64,000 bases of DNA from Gammaproteobacteria bacterium (GCA_016195665.1 JACPZD010000037.1:1-64000), one strand, 5' to 3'. Shown: positions 16,311-24,539, counted from the first letter of the stretch. Notes: a model not told the origin generated them from the letters alone. Made by a program: numbers and translations.

Positions 16311-19300
16311 TTTTCCGGCGGAAACCTTCTGCGTGCGGCGCAGGCGTGATAACAGTCTTCTCACCATGTCTCCAAACAGCTCGGTTTGGGTGGGGTGCGG
16401 GTGTATCGCGTGCGCCACCTGTTCCAGCGTCATGTCGCCGGCGACCATCATCACCGCTTCGCCGATTAAAGTGTCGGCGTGGTCGGCGAGGAAGTGCACG
16501 CCGATGATGCGACGCGTTTTCTTGTCGGCGACCAGTTTAATCAGGCCCAGCGTCTCGTTGGTGATCATGGCCTTGGCATCGATGCTCATGGGCACTTTGA
16601 CTTCGACGGCGTCTATGTTCCTGGTCTTGGCCTGCTCTACCGACAGGCCTACGAATGCGGCCTGCGGGCGGGTGAAGATGACGCCGCAGTCCTTGTCCTG
16701 GTTGTACCGGGCGTCTGCGCCGATGATGTTCGCTGCGACGACGCGCCCCTGCGTGGCGGCGGTGTGCGCGAGCATGTAGCCGCCGATCACGTCGCCCGCC
16801 GCGAAGATGTGCGGCACACTGGTGCGGCAGCGCGCATCGGCTTTAATCACACCCTTCTCGACCGCGACAGCGGCCTTATCCAGTTTAAGCGGCTCCAGTA
16901 CCGGGCGCTTGCCGGTCGCCATGAGCACATAGTCGCAGCTCAGCGTGTGCGTTTTATTTTCCGCATCGGCGAAACTGAGCTTCATCGCGCCGGGCTTTCC
17001 TTTGATGTCCTGCACCTTGGCGGAGACGTGCACGGTAAGGTGCGGGTCTTTATTCAAAATGTCGGCGAGATTTTTGGCGATCTCCTGCTCGACTTCGGCG
17101 AGCAGGCGCGGCTGGCCTTCGAGCAGCGTGACCTCGCTGCCGAAGTCCTGGAAAATCTGCGCCATCTCGACGCCGATGGCGCCGCCGCCGACGATGGCGA
17201 GTTTTTTCGGCGCTTGTTTGAGCGTCCACACCGTGTCGGAGGTCAGCACACCGCCGTTTTTCAGGCCTTCCTGTGCACCGGGAATCGGCGGCACAAACGG
17301 CGGCGCACCGGCGGCAATCACCGCACAGCCGAAGGTGATGTGCTCGCCCTTGGAGCCGTCGCCTTGCGGCGCACGCGGGTGCGGATCGCTACCGTTGGCG
17401 GAGGTGTCCACAAATAAACGATGGTCGGTTTCGAAACTGGCGAAACCCTGGATGAGTTTGATCTTGACGCCGGTGTCGGTCTTTTTCGCCATCTCGCCGC
17501 GCGTCTCCAGCACCTTGCGCCGCGTCTTTTCCAGCAGTGCGAAATTCAGCTTGCCCCCGGTGGTGCCTTCGACACCGAGATGCGCGTCGTGCGTGCGGTC
17601 GCGCAGGCGGTCCGCCGCCGCGCGCCACGCCTTCGACGGAATGCAGCCGCGCCACAGGCATTCGCCGCCCGGCAGCGGCGCGTCGTTCACCATCGCTACC
17701 TTGATGCCGTGTTCGGCAAGTTCGCGTGCGCAGTCTTCGCCGCCCGGCCCACCGCCGATGACGACGACGTCGTAATCCCATTTGCCTTCGGGTATTGCAG
17801 GACCGAGCGTTCCCATCCAGCTCTCCGGTTGTTCGATATAACCTTTCAAGGTATTGAGAAACAGCGCCACCTCCGCACCGTTCACCACGCGATGATCGGC
17901 GGTCACGGTGAGCGGCATGCCCTGTTCCTGTGTCGTGGCGATGGCGAGGATGGCCGCCGTGCCGGGGGTGGGGATGGCGTCGAAATAACTCACGCCGAGC
18001 ATGCCCATGTTGGAAATCATGAAGGTCGGATTGGCGTACTCTTCCGGCTTCAGGCGGCGCACGCGTGCGCGCTCGACCAGGTCTTTCCAGGAGGTATTTA
18101 ATTCATCGAGACCACGCGACTCGCAGTGCCTGAGCACCGGCACCACGAGGCCGCCGCTGTCCGCCGAGACCGCGATGCCGATATCCACATCGTCGCGCTC
18201 GACCAGTTTGTCCACCGGCTGATAGGCCCAGTTGACGGTCGGATGTTTTTTGATCGCCTCGGCGCAGGCCTTGGCGATGAGCACGGTGAGCGACACGCCT
18301 TTGCGCTTCGCCGCCTTGATGAGATTTTCCGGCTTGGCATGCAGCGTGACATGGAACGTCGGCATGGTGAGCGCCGCCGTCATGGAGTGAGTCACCGCAC
18401 GTTCCATCGCGGTCATGGCGCGGCCATGCCCCGGTACCTGAACTTCCGGCATCACGTGCGCGGGGATTTGCGGCGCGACCTCGCTCGGACGCTCCAGCGG
18501 CTGCGCGCGGCGCACGTCCTGCGCGGTGATCACGCCGTCCGGGCCGCTGCCCTTGAGCGTGTTCAGATTTACGTGCAACTCCGCGGCGAGCTTGCGCGCC
18601 TGCGGGGTCGCCTGTTTGTTGTCGGGGCGCGCGACGGGTTCGCTCGGCTCGGCGCCCATGAGCGGCGCCTTGTGTCCCGGCGCGGGATGCGCGGCGGCGA
18701 GGCGATGCCGCTCCTCCTGTTCCGACGGGCTGGTGACATTGTCCACCGCGCCCTTGCCCATCACGGCGAGAGCGGTGTGCACCACGTCTTCTGATTTATC
18801 CACGAGATAGGCAAGCGCGCCGCCCACCGCCACCACGCTGTCCACCGGCGCGATGGGGCCGGACAGGAAGCCGGCGCGGAATACTTCCACGTCCATGATG
18901 GCCTTGTCGGTCTCGACCTGCGCGACGACATCGCCACGCTCGATTTTGTCACCTACCTTTTTAGTCCAGCCGACCACGACACCTTCAGTCATGGTGTCGG
19001 AGAGTTGCGGCATCTTGATAACATGGGTCGGTCGCTCCCGGCTTCCTGCCTCCCGCGACACTAGCACATCCATGTGCGTCGCCGCTTGCGGCGCTGGGGT
19101 TGCAGCAGGCTGAGCAACAGCCTGCGCTGGCGCCGCTGTTTCGGTGAGCTTGGACGTTTGCTTTACCTCTACTCGCGTTGCGGCGGCTGGAGCCGGAGCA
19201 GCCCCCTCCGCCTGCACCTCGGCGGCGCTCGCCACGAGATAGCCTATCGGCGCACCCACTGGCACAACGCTGTTCAGCGCCGCGCGCGGACCGGACAGAA

Positions 19301-19469
19301 AACCATCGCGGAACACTTCGACATCCATGATGGCCTTGTCGGTTTCCACCGTCGCCACCACGTCGCCGCGCGAAACTTGATCACCGATATTTTTTTCCCA
19401 GCTCACCACGACACCTTCGGTCATGGTGTCGGAGAGTTGCGGCATTTTTATGGGGTGGGGTTCGGACAT
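16302..19469 (-). CDS. Dihydrolipoamide acyltransferase-dihydrolipoamide dehydrogenase fusion (E2-E3)
   Basis: A 1055-residue fusion of two subunits of a 2-oxoacid dehydrogenase complex, most likely pyruvate. Order: lipoyl domain 1 (lipoyl Lys45 in ETDKAIMD), Ala/Pro linker, lipoyl domain 2 (Lys189), linker, peripheral-subunit-binding domain (about 287-322), acyltransferase catalytic domain (about 345-552, His526), then a whole flavoprotein E3 from about 565. E3 carries VVVIGGGPGG, the redox pair Cys604/Cys609 (GGECLWRGC), the NAD motif VGGGAIGVEMA and the HPHPT active-site His near the C-terminus. The E2 motif reads DHRVVNG where DHRVxDG is usual. The linker between the lipoyl domains contains VSREAGSRERP, encoded by the dispersed palindromic element. 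The partner E1 gene is immediately upstream, separated by a MITE-like element. Confidence 0.92.
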   Translation of the reverse strand: MSEPHPIKMPQLSDTMTEGVVVSWEKNIGDQVSRGDVVATVETDKAIMDVEVFRDGFLSGPRAALNSVVPVGAPIGYLVASAAEVQAEGAAPAPAAATRVEVKQTSKLTETAAPAQAVAQPAATPAPQAATHMDVLVSREAGSRERPTHVIKMPQLSDTMTEGVVVGWTKKVGDKIERGDVVAQVETDKAIMDVEVFRAGFLSGPIAPVDSVVAVGGALAYLVDKSEDVVHTALAVMGKGAVDNVTSPSEQEERHRLAAAHPAPGHKAPLMGAEPSEPVARPDNKQATPQARKLAAELHVNLNTLKGSGPDGVITAQDVRRAQPLERPSEVAPQIPAHVMPEVQVPGHGRAMTAMERAVTHSMTAALTMPTFHVTLHAKPENLIKAAKRKGVSLTVLIAKACAEAIKKHPTVNWAYQPVDKLVERDDVDIGIAVSADSGGLVVPVLRHCESRGLDELNTSWKDLVERARVRRLKPEEYANPTFMISNMGMLGVSYFDAIPTPGTAAILAIATTQEQGMPLTVTADHRVVNGAEVALFLNTLKGYIEQPESWMGTLGPAIPEGKWDYDVVVIGGGPGGEDCARELAEHGIKVAMVNDAPLPGGECLWRGCIPSKAWRAAADRLRDRTHDAHLGVEGTTGGKLNFALLEKTRRKVLETRGEMAKKTDTGVKIKLIQGFASFETDHRLFVDTSANGSDPHPRAPQGDGSKGEHITFGCAVIAAGAPPFVPPIPGAQEGLKNGGVLTSDTVWTLKQAPKKLAIVGGGAIGVEMAQIFQDFGSEVTLLEGQPRLLAEVEQEIAKNLADILNKDPHLTVHVSAKVQDIKGKPGAMKLSFADAENKTHTLSCDYVLMATGKRPVLEPLKLDKAAVAVEKGVIKADARCRTSVPHIFAAGDVIGGYMLAHTAATQGRVVAANIIGADARYNQDKDCGVIFTRPQAAFVGLSVEQAKTRNIDAVEVKVPMSIDAKAMITNETLGLIKLVADKKTRRIIGVHFLADHADTLIGEAVMMVAGDMTLEQVAHAIHPHPTQTELFGDMVRRLLSRLRRTQKVSAGKSY
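19030..19076. repeat. Palindromic dispersed element, copy C (inside E2-E3 gene)
   Basis: Begins ggtcgctcccggcttcctgc and matches copy A at 35 of 37 positions, then continues into the palindrome gcacat-cc-atgtgc. Read from the minus strand it encodes VLVSREAGSRERPT in the linker between the two lipoyl domains, without breaking the frame. Confidence 0.85.
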
Positions 19470-19561
19470 AGGCGCCAGTTGAGGGTTTTTAGTTTAATTA
19501 TTCAATCAAGTGTCCCAAAACAAAATCCCCCTCGCTGGTGACGGGAGGGGGATTTCAATTT

Positions 19562-19711
19562 TTACGGGCACCTCTAAAAATGCGTCTTTTGCTCCATATA
19601 CTGCGTTGCAGCTTGTCTCCGCTGCTCACATACTGACGTGTATGCTGCGCTGCTCGACGGCGCTGCGCCTTGTCTTGTAGCAAAATCCATCATTTTTAGA
19701 GGTGCCCTTAC
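19562..19711. mobile_element. MITE-like element 1 with TTAC target duplication
   Basis: A 142-bp body (19566-19707) is bounded by a perfect 16-bp terminal inverted repeat, gggcacctctaaaaat and its complement. It is flanked on both sides by ttac (19562-19565 and 19708-19711), a 4-bp target-site duplication. It has no coding potential. It lies between the E1 and E2-E3 genes, 1 bp from the E1 stop codon, so any shared transcript must cross it; its long fold could act as a partial terminator or processing site. Confidence 0.85.
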
Positions 19712-19712
19712 C

Positions 19713-21743
19713 TTACACCTTGCCGAACAATTTAAGCACGGCGTTCACCACATCCTGCGCGTTGGGAATCGCAGCCTTTTCCAGTGTGTGGTTGTAGGGT
19801 ATCGGCACACTGACGGCGGACACACGCACCGGCGCGGCGTCCAGCTCGAAGAAGCACTCCTCGTTGATGATGGCCATGACCTCAGCACCCACGCCCACCG
19901 CCGGTTCCGCCTCTTCCACGATCACCGCCTTGTGCGTTTTGGAAACGGATGCCTTGATACCCGCGCGATCGAGCGGTGAGAGCGCGTAGAGGTCAATGAT
20001 CTCTGCATCGATGCCGTGCTGTCTGGATAAAATCTCGGCGGCCTTTAAGCACCAGTGCACGGAGATGTTATAGCACAACAGCGTGACATCGCGTCCGGCG
20101 CGCGCAACCTCGGAGCCTTCCAGCGGATGGAAGTATTCGCCCTCCGGCACCTCGCCCTTCATGTTGTACATGAGTTCGTGTTCGTTGATGAACACCGGGT
20201 CGTTGCAGCGCAGCGCGGATTTGAGCAGGCCGTAGGCCTGTCTTGGGTTCGATGGCGTCACCACGCGTAGGCCCGCAATACCCATAAACACCTTTTCCAT
20301 GCGCGCCGAGTGCTGCGCGCCCAACTGATGCGCGGTGCCGCCCGGCGAGCGGATGACCACCGGCGCGGTGAGTTGCCCGCCCGACATGTAACGCACCTTG
20401 GCGGCGGAGTTGGCAATCTGGTCGAGCGCGAGCCAGGCGAAATTCACCGACATGATCTCGATGATGGGGCGCACACCGGCAAACGACGCGCCGATGCCCA
20501 GACCCGTATAACCGTTTTCCGAAATCGGCGTGTCCATCACGCGCTCGGCGCCGAATTTGTCGTACAGCCCGTTCGTAGCTTTATAGGTGCCGCCCACCAC
20601 GCCGATGTCCTCGCCCATCGCGATCACGAGCGGGTCGCGCGTCATCTCTTCATCATGCGCGCGGCGAATCGCCTCCCAGTACATGATTTCCTTCGTGCCG
20701 CCCTTGGGCGCAGGTTTGCCCTTCACCCACGGATCGTTTTCCGCGAGCACATATTTTTCCAGTTCGGCAGCCTTCGGCTCCGGCGACTCTTCGGCGAATT
20801 TGATGATGTCGTCTTCGATGTGCTTGATGATCTCGTCATCTAGCGCCTGATAGTCTTTTTCGCTGTACTGTTTGGCCGAGATCAACCGGTCGCGTAGCAT
20901 GATGATCGGATCGCGCTTGCTCCATTCGCGCTCTTCATCTTTCATGCGATAGGCATTGGAATCGGACATGGAGTGTCCGCGATAGCGGTAGGTCATCAGC
21001 TCCAGAAAATACGGGCCATTGCCGCCGCGCACATGGTCCACGGCGATTTTTGCCGCGGCATACACGGTTTCAATGTCCTGCCCGTCGGCCTGCGCCGCGG
21101 GAATGTCATACGCCGCCACGCGCCTGTATTGATCGAGCACCGACGTGGAGCGCTCGATGCGCGTGCCGATGCCGTACAGATTATTTTCGCACACGAACAG
21201 CACCGGCAGATTCCACAGCTTCGCCATGTTGAGCGTCTCATGGAAGGTGCCTTGATTGTTCGCGGCGTCGCCCAAAAAGCAAATCGCGATCTCGTCGCCG
21301 CCCTTGAGCTTGATCGCCTTCGCCATGCCCGCCGCGAGCGGGAACGGGCCGCCCACCAGGGCGTAGCCGCCCATGAAGCGGTGCGCCACATCGAAGATGT
21401 GCATCGAGCCGCCGCGCCCTTTGCACACGCCGGTCTCCTTGCCGTACAGCTCCGCCATTACCGCCTTGGGGTCGCTGCCGCACTTGATCGCGTGCACGTG
21501 ATCGCGGTAACCGGTAATGACATAGTCATGCCCGGGGCGCGCCGCCTCCAGCACACCATGGGCGCAGGCCTCTTGCCCCGGATAGAGATGCAAAAACCCG
21601 CTGATCCTGCGCTCGACATACGCCTCGTAGCAGCGCTCTTCGAAACGGCGCGCAAACAGCATCTCGCGCAGCAGACGCTTCTTGTCAGCCACACTTAAAA
21701 CGTGCACTGCGTGAGCCTCATCCAGCGGTTTTGTGATATACAT
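19713..21743 (-). CDS. 2-oxoacid (pyruvate) dehydrogenase E1 alpha-beta fusion
   Basis: A 676-residue protein joining both halves of a heterotetramer-type E1. Residues about 1-330 are E1 alpha (FLHLYPGQEACAHGV, GRGGSMHIFD, thiamine-diphosphate motif GDAANNQG followed by VCENN, phosphorylation-loop-like TYRYRGHSMSD). A linker of about 25 residues (to roughly 355) leads to E1 beta (VIAMGEDIGVVGG, MDTPISENGYTGLGIGASFAG, VVIRSPGGTAHQLGAQHSA). It decarboxylates a 2-oxoacid, probably pyruvate, and acylates the E2 lipoyl groups. The ThDP motif has Ala160 where Gly of GDG is usual. ATG at 21743 is preferred over an upstream in-frame TTG at 21761 because a GAGGA precedes it. With the downstream E2-E3 fusion, the entire complex takes two genes. 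Confidence 0.92.
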   Translation of the reverse strand: MYITKPLDEAHAVHVLSVADKKRLLREMLFARRFEERCYEAYVERRISGFLHLYPGQEACAHGVLEAARPGHDYVITGYRDHVHAIKCGSDPKAVMAELYGKETGVCKGRGGSMHIFDVAHRFMGGYALVGGPFPLAAGMAKAIKLKGGDEIAICFLGDAANNQGTFHETLNMAKLWNLPVLFVCENNLYGIGTRIERSTSVLDQYRRVAAYDIPAAQADGQDIETVYAAAKIAVDHVRGGNGPYFLELMTYRYRGHSMSDSNAYRMKDEEREWSKRDPIIMLRDRLISAKQYSEKDYQALDDEIIKHIEDDIIKFAEESPEPKAAELEKYVLAENDPWVKGKPAPKGGTKEIMYWEAIRRAHDEEMTRDPLVIAMGEDIGVVGGTYKATNGLYDKFGAERVMDTPISENGYTGLGIGASFAGVRPIIEIMSVNFAWLALDQIANSAAKVRYMSGGQLTAPVVIRSPGGTAHQLGAQHSARMEKVFMGIAGLRVVTPSNPRQAYGLLKSALRCNDPVFINEHELMYNMKGEVPEGEYFHPLEGSEVARAGRDVTLLCYNISVHWCLKAAEILSRQHGIDAEIIDLYALSPLDRAGIKASVSKTHKAVIVEEAEPAVGVGAEVMAIINEECFFELDAAPVRVSAVSVPIPYNHTLEKAAIPNAQDVVNAVLKLFGKV

Positions 21744-21843
21744 AGGTAGGATCGTCCTCAAAGCTTAACCGCGATATGATCAGGGTTTTGGCCACCAAGG
21801 TCAAGGAAAACCGCCCTCACGCAACCGTAAGAGCAAGCCGTTC

Positions 21844-23355
21844 ATGCAAAATAAAATCAAGCTAAAACAACACACTAAGCCCTTAACCTCCCGTGAGGCC
21901 GACGGCCTCTCTCAGCTTATTATCGTCATTCCCAAGGCACAGGTTAAGGGCGGATGGCCGGAATTTCCGTACGCCGGCACACTCAAAAAACGCCTCTCCA
22001 AAGCCGACACGGAGGGTCTCGCCAGCACACCCTATGTGACCGACCTGCCCAATCCGGTGGGCACTCATGTGGCGCTGGGGGCGGTGAACGAGGAAATGAC
22101 CAGCTTCGAATTGCTCACCCTCGCCCGAAAATTAGCAGGCAGCGCACTGGCTCGCCATCCTGGCCGTGTCACGCTTTGCCTCGCCGGGCTTAACGACACT
22201 CTCGGCGCCCGAGTAAGCGAGGCCCTGGTAACCGCCCTGCTGGCGGGCGCGTATTCGCTCCCGCACTTCAAGACCAAGAAGGACAAGCGCACGGAGCTTG
22301 CTACGATTGAGCTGTACGGACTAGCCGCGATGCCGGATTTCCGCCGCAGCTACGCCGAAGCCGAAGGGAACAATCTTGCGCGTCACTTGACCTCCCTCCC
22401 ACCCAACGAACTCACGCCGGCTACGTATCGCCGGCGCGTAACGGAGCTGGCGCGCCACCACGGCTGGCGCATGCGTTTCCTCGATATTGCCGCCCTTAAA
22501 CGCCTGAAAGCGGGCACCTTTCTCGCCGTCGCACAAGGCAGCCCCAAGCCCGATGCGGGCATCGTGCATTTGCGTTACGAACCCGCTCGCGGCAGCCGCA
22601 ACCCTGCTGTGGCGCTGGTCGGCAAAGGCGTCTGCTTCGACACCGGCGGCACCAACCTCAAACCCGCCAAGCATATGTACGGCATGCACGAAGACATGGA
22701 AGGCAGCGCGGTAGCGCTTGGCACGTTACTCGCGCTCACCGAGCTTAAGGTGAACTTTCCCGTGGACTGCTGGCTCGCGCTCGTGCAAAACCACATCGGC
22801 CCCAACGCCTACAAACAAAACGACGTAGTGCGCGCCAGCAACGGCACGACCATAGAAGTAATCCACACCGATGCCGAAGGCAGAATGATATTAGCCGACA
22901 CCCTGGCCTTGGCCAGCAAGAAAAAACCCGGTTTCATGATTGATTACGCCACCCTCACCGGCGCCTGCGTGTACGCATTGGGAACGGCGTACAGCGGCGC
23001 GTTCACCAATCGCCCCAACCTGATCCCCACACTGATCGAAACCGGCCGCACCAGCGGCGAGCGCGTCTGGCCGTTCCCTATGGACGAAGACTACGACACG
23101 CAACTCGAAAGCAAAGTCGCCGACATCAAACAGTGCAGCACGGAAGGCGAAGCCGATCACATTTTAGCTGCACGGTTTTTGAACCGCTTCGTAGACAAAA
23201 CCATCCCCTGGCTGCACGTAGACTTGGCAAGCGGCAATCACAAAGGCGGCCTGGCCCACATCCCCACCGACATCACCGGCTTCGGCGTGCGCTACACGCT
23301 CAATTTATTACTGGATCAAAACGTGTTGACTCACGCGCGCGGCAAGTCAAAATGA
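21844..23355 (+). CDS. Leucyl aminopeptidase family protein (M17)
   Basis: A 503-residue M17 cytosolic aminopeptidase. Metal and catalytic residues are present in VGKGVCFDTGG, MHEDMEGSA and HTDAEGRMILAD, and the C-terminal half aligns well with PepA/PepB enzymes (IDYATLTGA). The N-terminal domain is divergent, so it belongs to the wider leucyl aminopeptidase family rather than to classical PepA. These hexameric enzymes release N-terminal residues from peptides with two metal ions. The gene is divergent from the E1 gene. A degenerate copy of its last 116 bp occurs at 24145-24259, beyond a toxin-antitoxin module. Confidence 0.9.
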   Translation: MQNKIKLKQHTKPLTSREADGLSQLIIVIPKAQVKGGWPEFPYAGTLKKRLSKADTEGLASTPYVTDLPNPVGTHVALGAVNEEMTSFELLTLARKLAGSALARHPGRVTLCLAGLNDTLGARVSEALVTALLAGAYSLPHFKTKKDKRTELATIELYGLAAMPDFRRSYAEAEGNNLARHLTSLPPNELTPATYRRRVTELARHHGWRMRFLDIAALKRLKAGTFLAVAQGSPKPDAGIVHLRYEPARGSRNPAVALVGKGVCFDTGGTNLKPAKHMYGMHEDMEGSAVALGTLLALTELKVNFPVDCWLALVQNHIGPNAYKQNDVVRASNGTTIEVIHTDAEGRMILADTLALASKKKPGFMIDYATLTGACVYALGTAYSGAFTNRPNLIPTLIETGRTSGERVWPFPMDEDYDTQLESKVADIKQCSTEGEADHILAARFLNRFVDKTIPWLHVDLASGNHKGGLAHIPTDITGFGVRYTLNLLLDQNVLTHARGKSK

Positions 23356-23424
23356 TCGAAAAGCGCAAGGGTTAGTTTATGCAGGCCGGCTCAAGCCGAA
23401 GGCGGAGCCGACAAACTCAACTGA

Positions 23425-23480
23425 GCCTCTTCTCCCGCTTGCGGGAGAAGGTGGCCCAAAGGCCGGAAGAGGGAGAACGC
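23425..23480. repeat. Hairpin repeat downstream of the M17 gene
   Basis: ttctcccg-cttg-cgggagaa (23430-23449) is a perfect 8-bp-stem hairpin, followed by the small palindrome ggcccaaaggcc. The segment has the look of the widespread ctctcccgcttgcgggag spacer repeats and lies between convergent genes, where it may terminate both. Confidence 0.5.
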
Positions 23481-23485
23481 AACCC

Positions 23486-23782
23486 TTACGCCGCCCGATG
23501 CAGCGCACGGATCGCCGCTTCGGGATCAGCCGCCACAATCTTAAGCAGCGCCCGCGCCGCCCCCGTGGGGCGTGACCGTTTCTGTTCCCAGTTTTGCAGC
23601 GTGCGCAGACTCACGCCGATGAGACGCGCAAATTGCGCCTGAGAAAGCTGCGTGGCTTCCCGCAAGGCTTTCACCTCCGGCTCAATGGCCTCGGTTATCC
23701 GGCCCTTGCGCGTCTCGCCGCGGCGATGCTTGCCCATCCAGCGCACGCTCTCTAATAATGCCTCAAATGCCTTATCCTCCAT
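23486..23782 (-). CDS. higA: HigA/NadS-type antitoxin, XRE helix-turn-helix
   Basis: A 98-residue protein with an XRE HTH in the C-terminal half (LSQAQFARLIGVSLRTLQNWEQKR, where the HTH is unmistakable) and a charged N-terminal region. This layout is that of HigA/NadS-type antitoxins encoded after the toxin. It should bind and neutralise the upstream HigB-like protein and repress the shared promoter. It overlaps higB by 11 bp, which implies coupling. Family known; target operator not proven. Confidence 0.85.
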   Translation of the reverse strand: MEDKAFEALLESVRWMGKHRRGETRKGRITEAIEPEVKALREATQLSQAQFARLIGVSLRTLQNWEQKRSRPTGAARALLKIVAADPEAAIRALHRAA

Positions 23783-24098
23783 CTCGCACCTCCTGCTTCA
23801 TCACGGCCGCTAACCGCTTGACTTGGTCCGGCGTCAAATCACTCTGCACATTCTTGAGATACGCAAACAACAAGTAAATCCGCTCCTGATCCACCCAGTA
23901 ATAATAAATCACCCGCGCGCCGCCACGCTTGCCGCGCCCGCCCAACCCCCAACGAAGTTTTCGCAAACCCTGCGCGCCGGGGATTACGTTCCCAGCCTGT
24001 GGGCGCTCCACTAACAACGCCTGCAAGGCCGCCAGCGCCTCGTCAGAGACATGCTCGTCTACAAACCGGCTAAAAGCGGGAGACTCAACAAAGAGCAT
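23772..24098 (-). CDS. higB: RelE/HigB-type toxin
   Basis: A 108-residue protein of the RelE/ParE superfamily, HigB-like branch: LRKLRWGLGGRGKRGGARVIYYYW is the typical central strand region (basic and aromatic residues), followed by IYLLFAYLKNVQSDLTPDQVKRL. Such toxins cleave mRNA on the ribosome. The ATG at 24098 is chosen because it begins the family N-terminus (MLFVESPAFSRFV); the frame extends upstream but that stretch overlaps the promoter. A strong -10 box ends 6 bp before the ATG, so the mRNA is probably leaderless. Confidence 0.85.
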   Translation of the reverse strand: MLFVESPAFSRFVDEHVSDEALAALQALLVERPQAGNVIPGAQGLRKLRWGLGGRGKRGGARVIYYYWVDQERIYLLFAYLKNVQSDLTPDQVKRLAAVMKQEVRDGG

Positions 24099-24104
24099 GC
24101 CTTC

Positions 24105-24132
24105 ATTATACGCAATTCGCGTACCTGCGCAA
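24105..24132 (-). promoter_or_regulatory. higBA promoter, apparently leaderless
   Basis: On the minus strand TTGCGC (24127-24132) and a perfect TATAAT (24105-24110) are 16 bp apart. A transcription start about 7 bp downstream would coincide with the higB ATG at 24098. acgcgaattgcgt across the spacer and -10 is an imperfect palindrome that could be the HigA operator. Confidence 0.65.
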
Positions 24133-24144
24133 GCGCGGGCCACT

Positions 24145-24259
24145 CATAAAGACGACCTCGCCCACATCCCCGCCGACCTCACCGGTGTCTGGATACGCTA
24201 CACGCCCAATTTGTACTGGAAACAAACGTATTGACTCACCCACGCGGCAAGTCATAATG
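24145..24259 (+). pseudogene. Degenerate second copy of the M17 aminopeptidase 3' end
   Basis: This stretch aligns with 23239-23354, the last part of the M17 gene, at about four positions in five. It encodes HKDDLAHIPADLTGVWIRYT against HKGGLAHIPTDITGFGVRYT in the intact gene. A one-base deletion then breaks the frame. The match runs to the intact gene's stop region (gcggcaagtca). It is a remnant, not a gene. Confidence 0.85.
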
Positions 24260-24266
24260 GTTACAT

Positions 24267-24425
24267 ATGAAGAAGGCTAAACACGACGAGCTTCGCTCCG
24301 AGTGCAGCCGAGAGGACCTTGGAAAAGGTGTTCGAGGCAAGTATCTAAAGGCCTATCGCGCAGGCGCAGACCTCGTATTGCTCAAGCCGGAGGATGAAGG
24401 TACTGGGACTCGCTTGGTGATTTAG
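24267..24425 (+). CDS. Small 52-residue protein resembling short antitoxin-like proteins
   Basis: An ATG frame of 52 codons: begins MKKAKHDELRSECSREDLGK and continues GVRGKYLKAYRAGADLVLLK to a short tail ending TRLVI. The DELR...DLGKGVRGKYxKAY...NLVLL-like pattern recalls short proteins that accompany toxins or occur as orphans in many bacteria; this is recognition from memory, not a search. Compared with those, the C-terminal part after PEDE appears shortened. No convincing Shine-Dalgarno. It lies just after the pepA remnant, within the same disturbed interval as higBA. Confidence 0.45.
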   Translation: MKKAKHDELRSECSREDLGKGVRGKYLKAYRAGADLVLLKPEDEGTGTRLVI

Positions 24426-24539
24426 CGGCCTGGTCAGTAAGAGTGCGCTGATCCAGCGGGCATATTGCCCTCAACTTGAGCATAAAGCAGCCGATATAAT
24501 GGTAATCTCCAAACCTCACCTACTTTGCGCAGCCTATTC

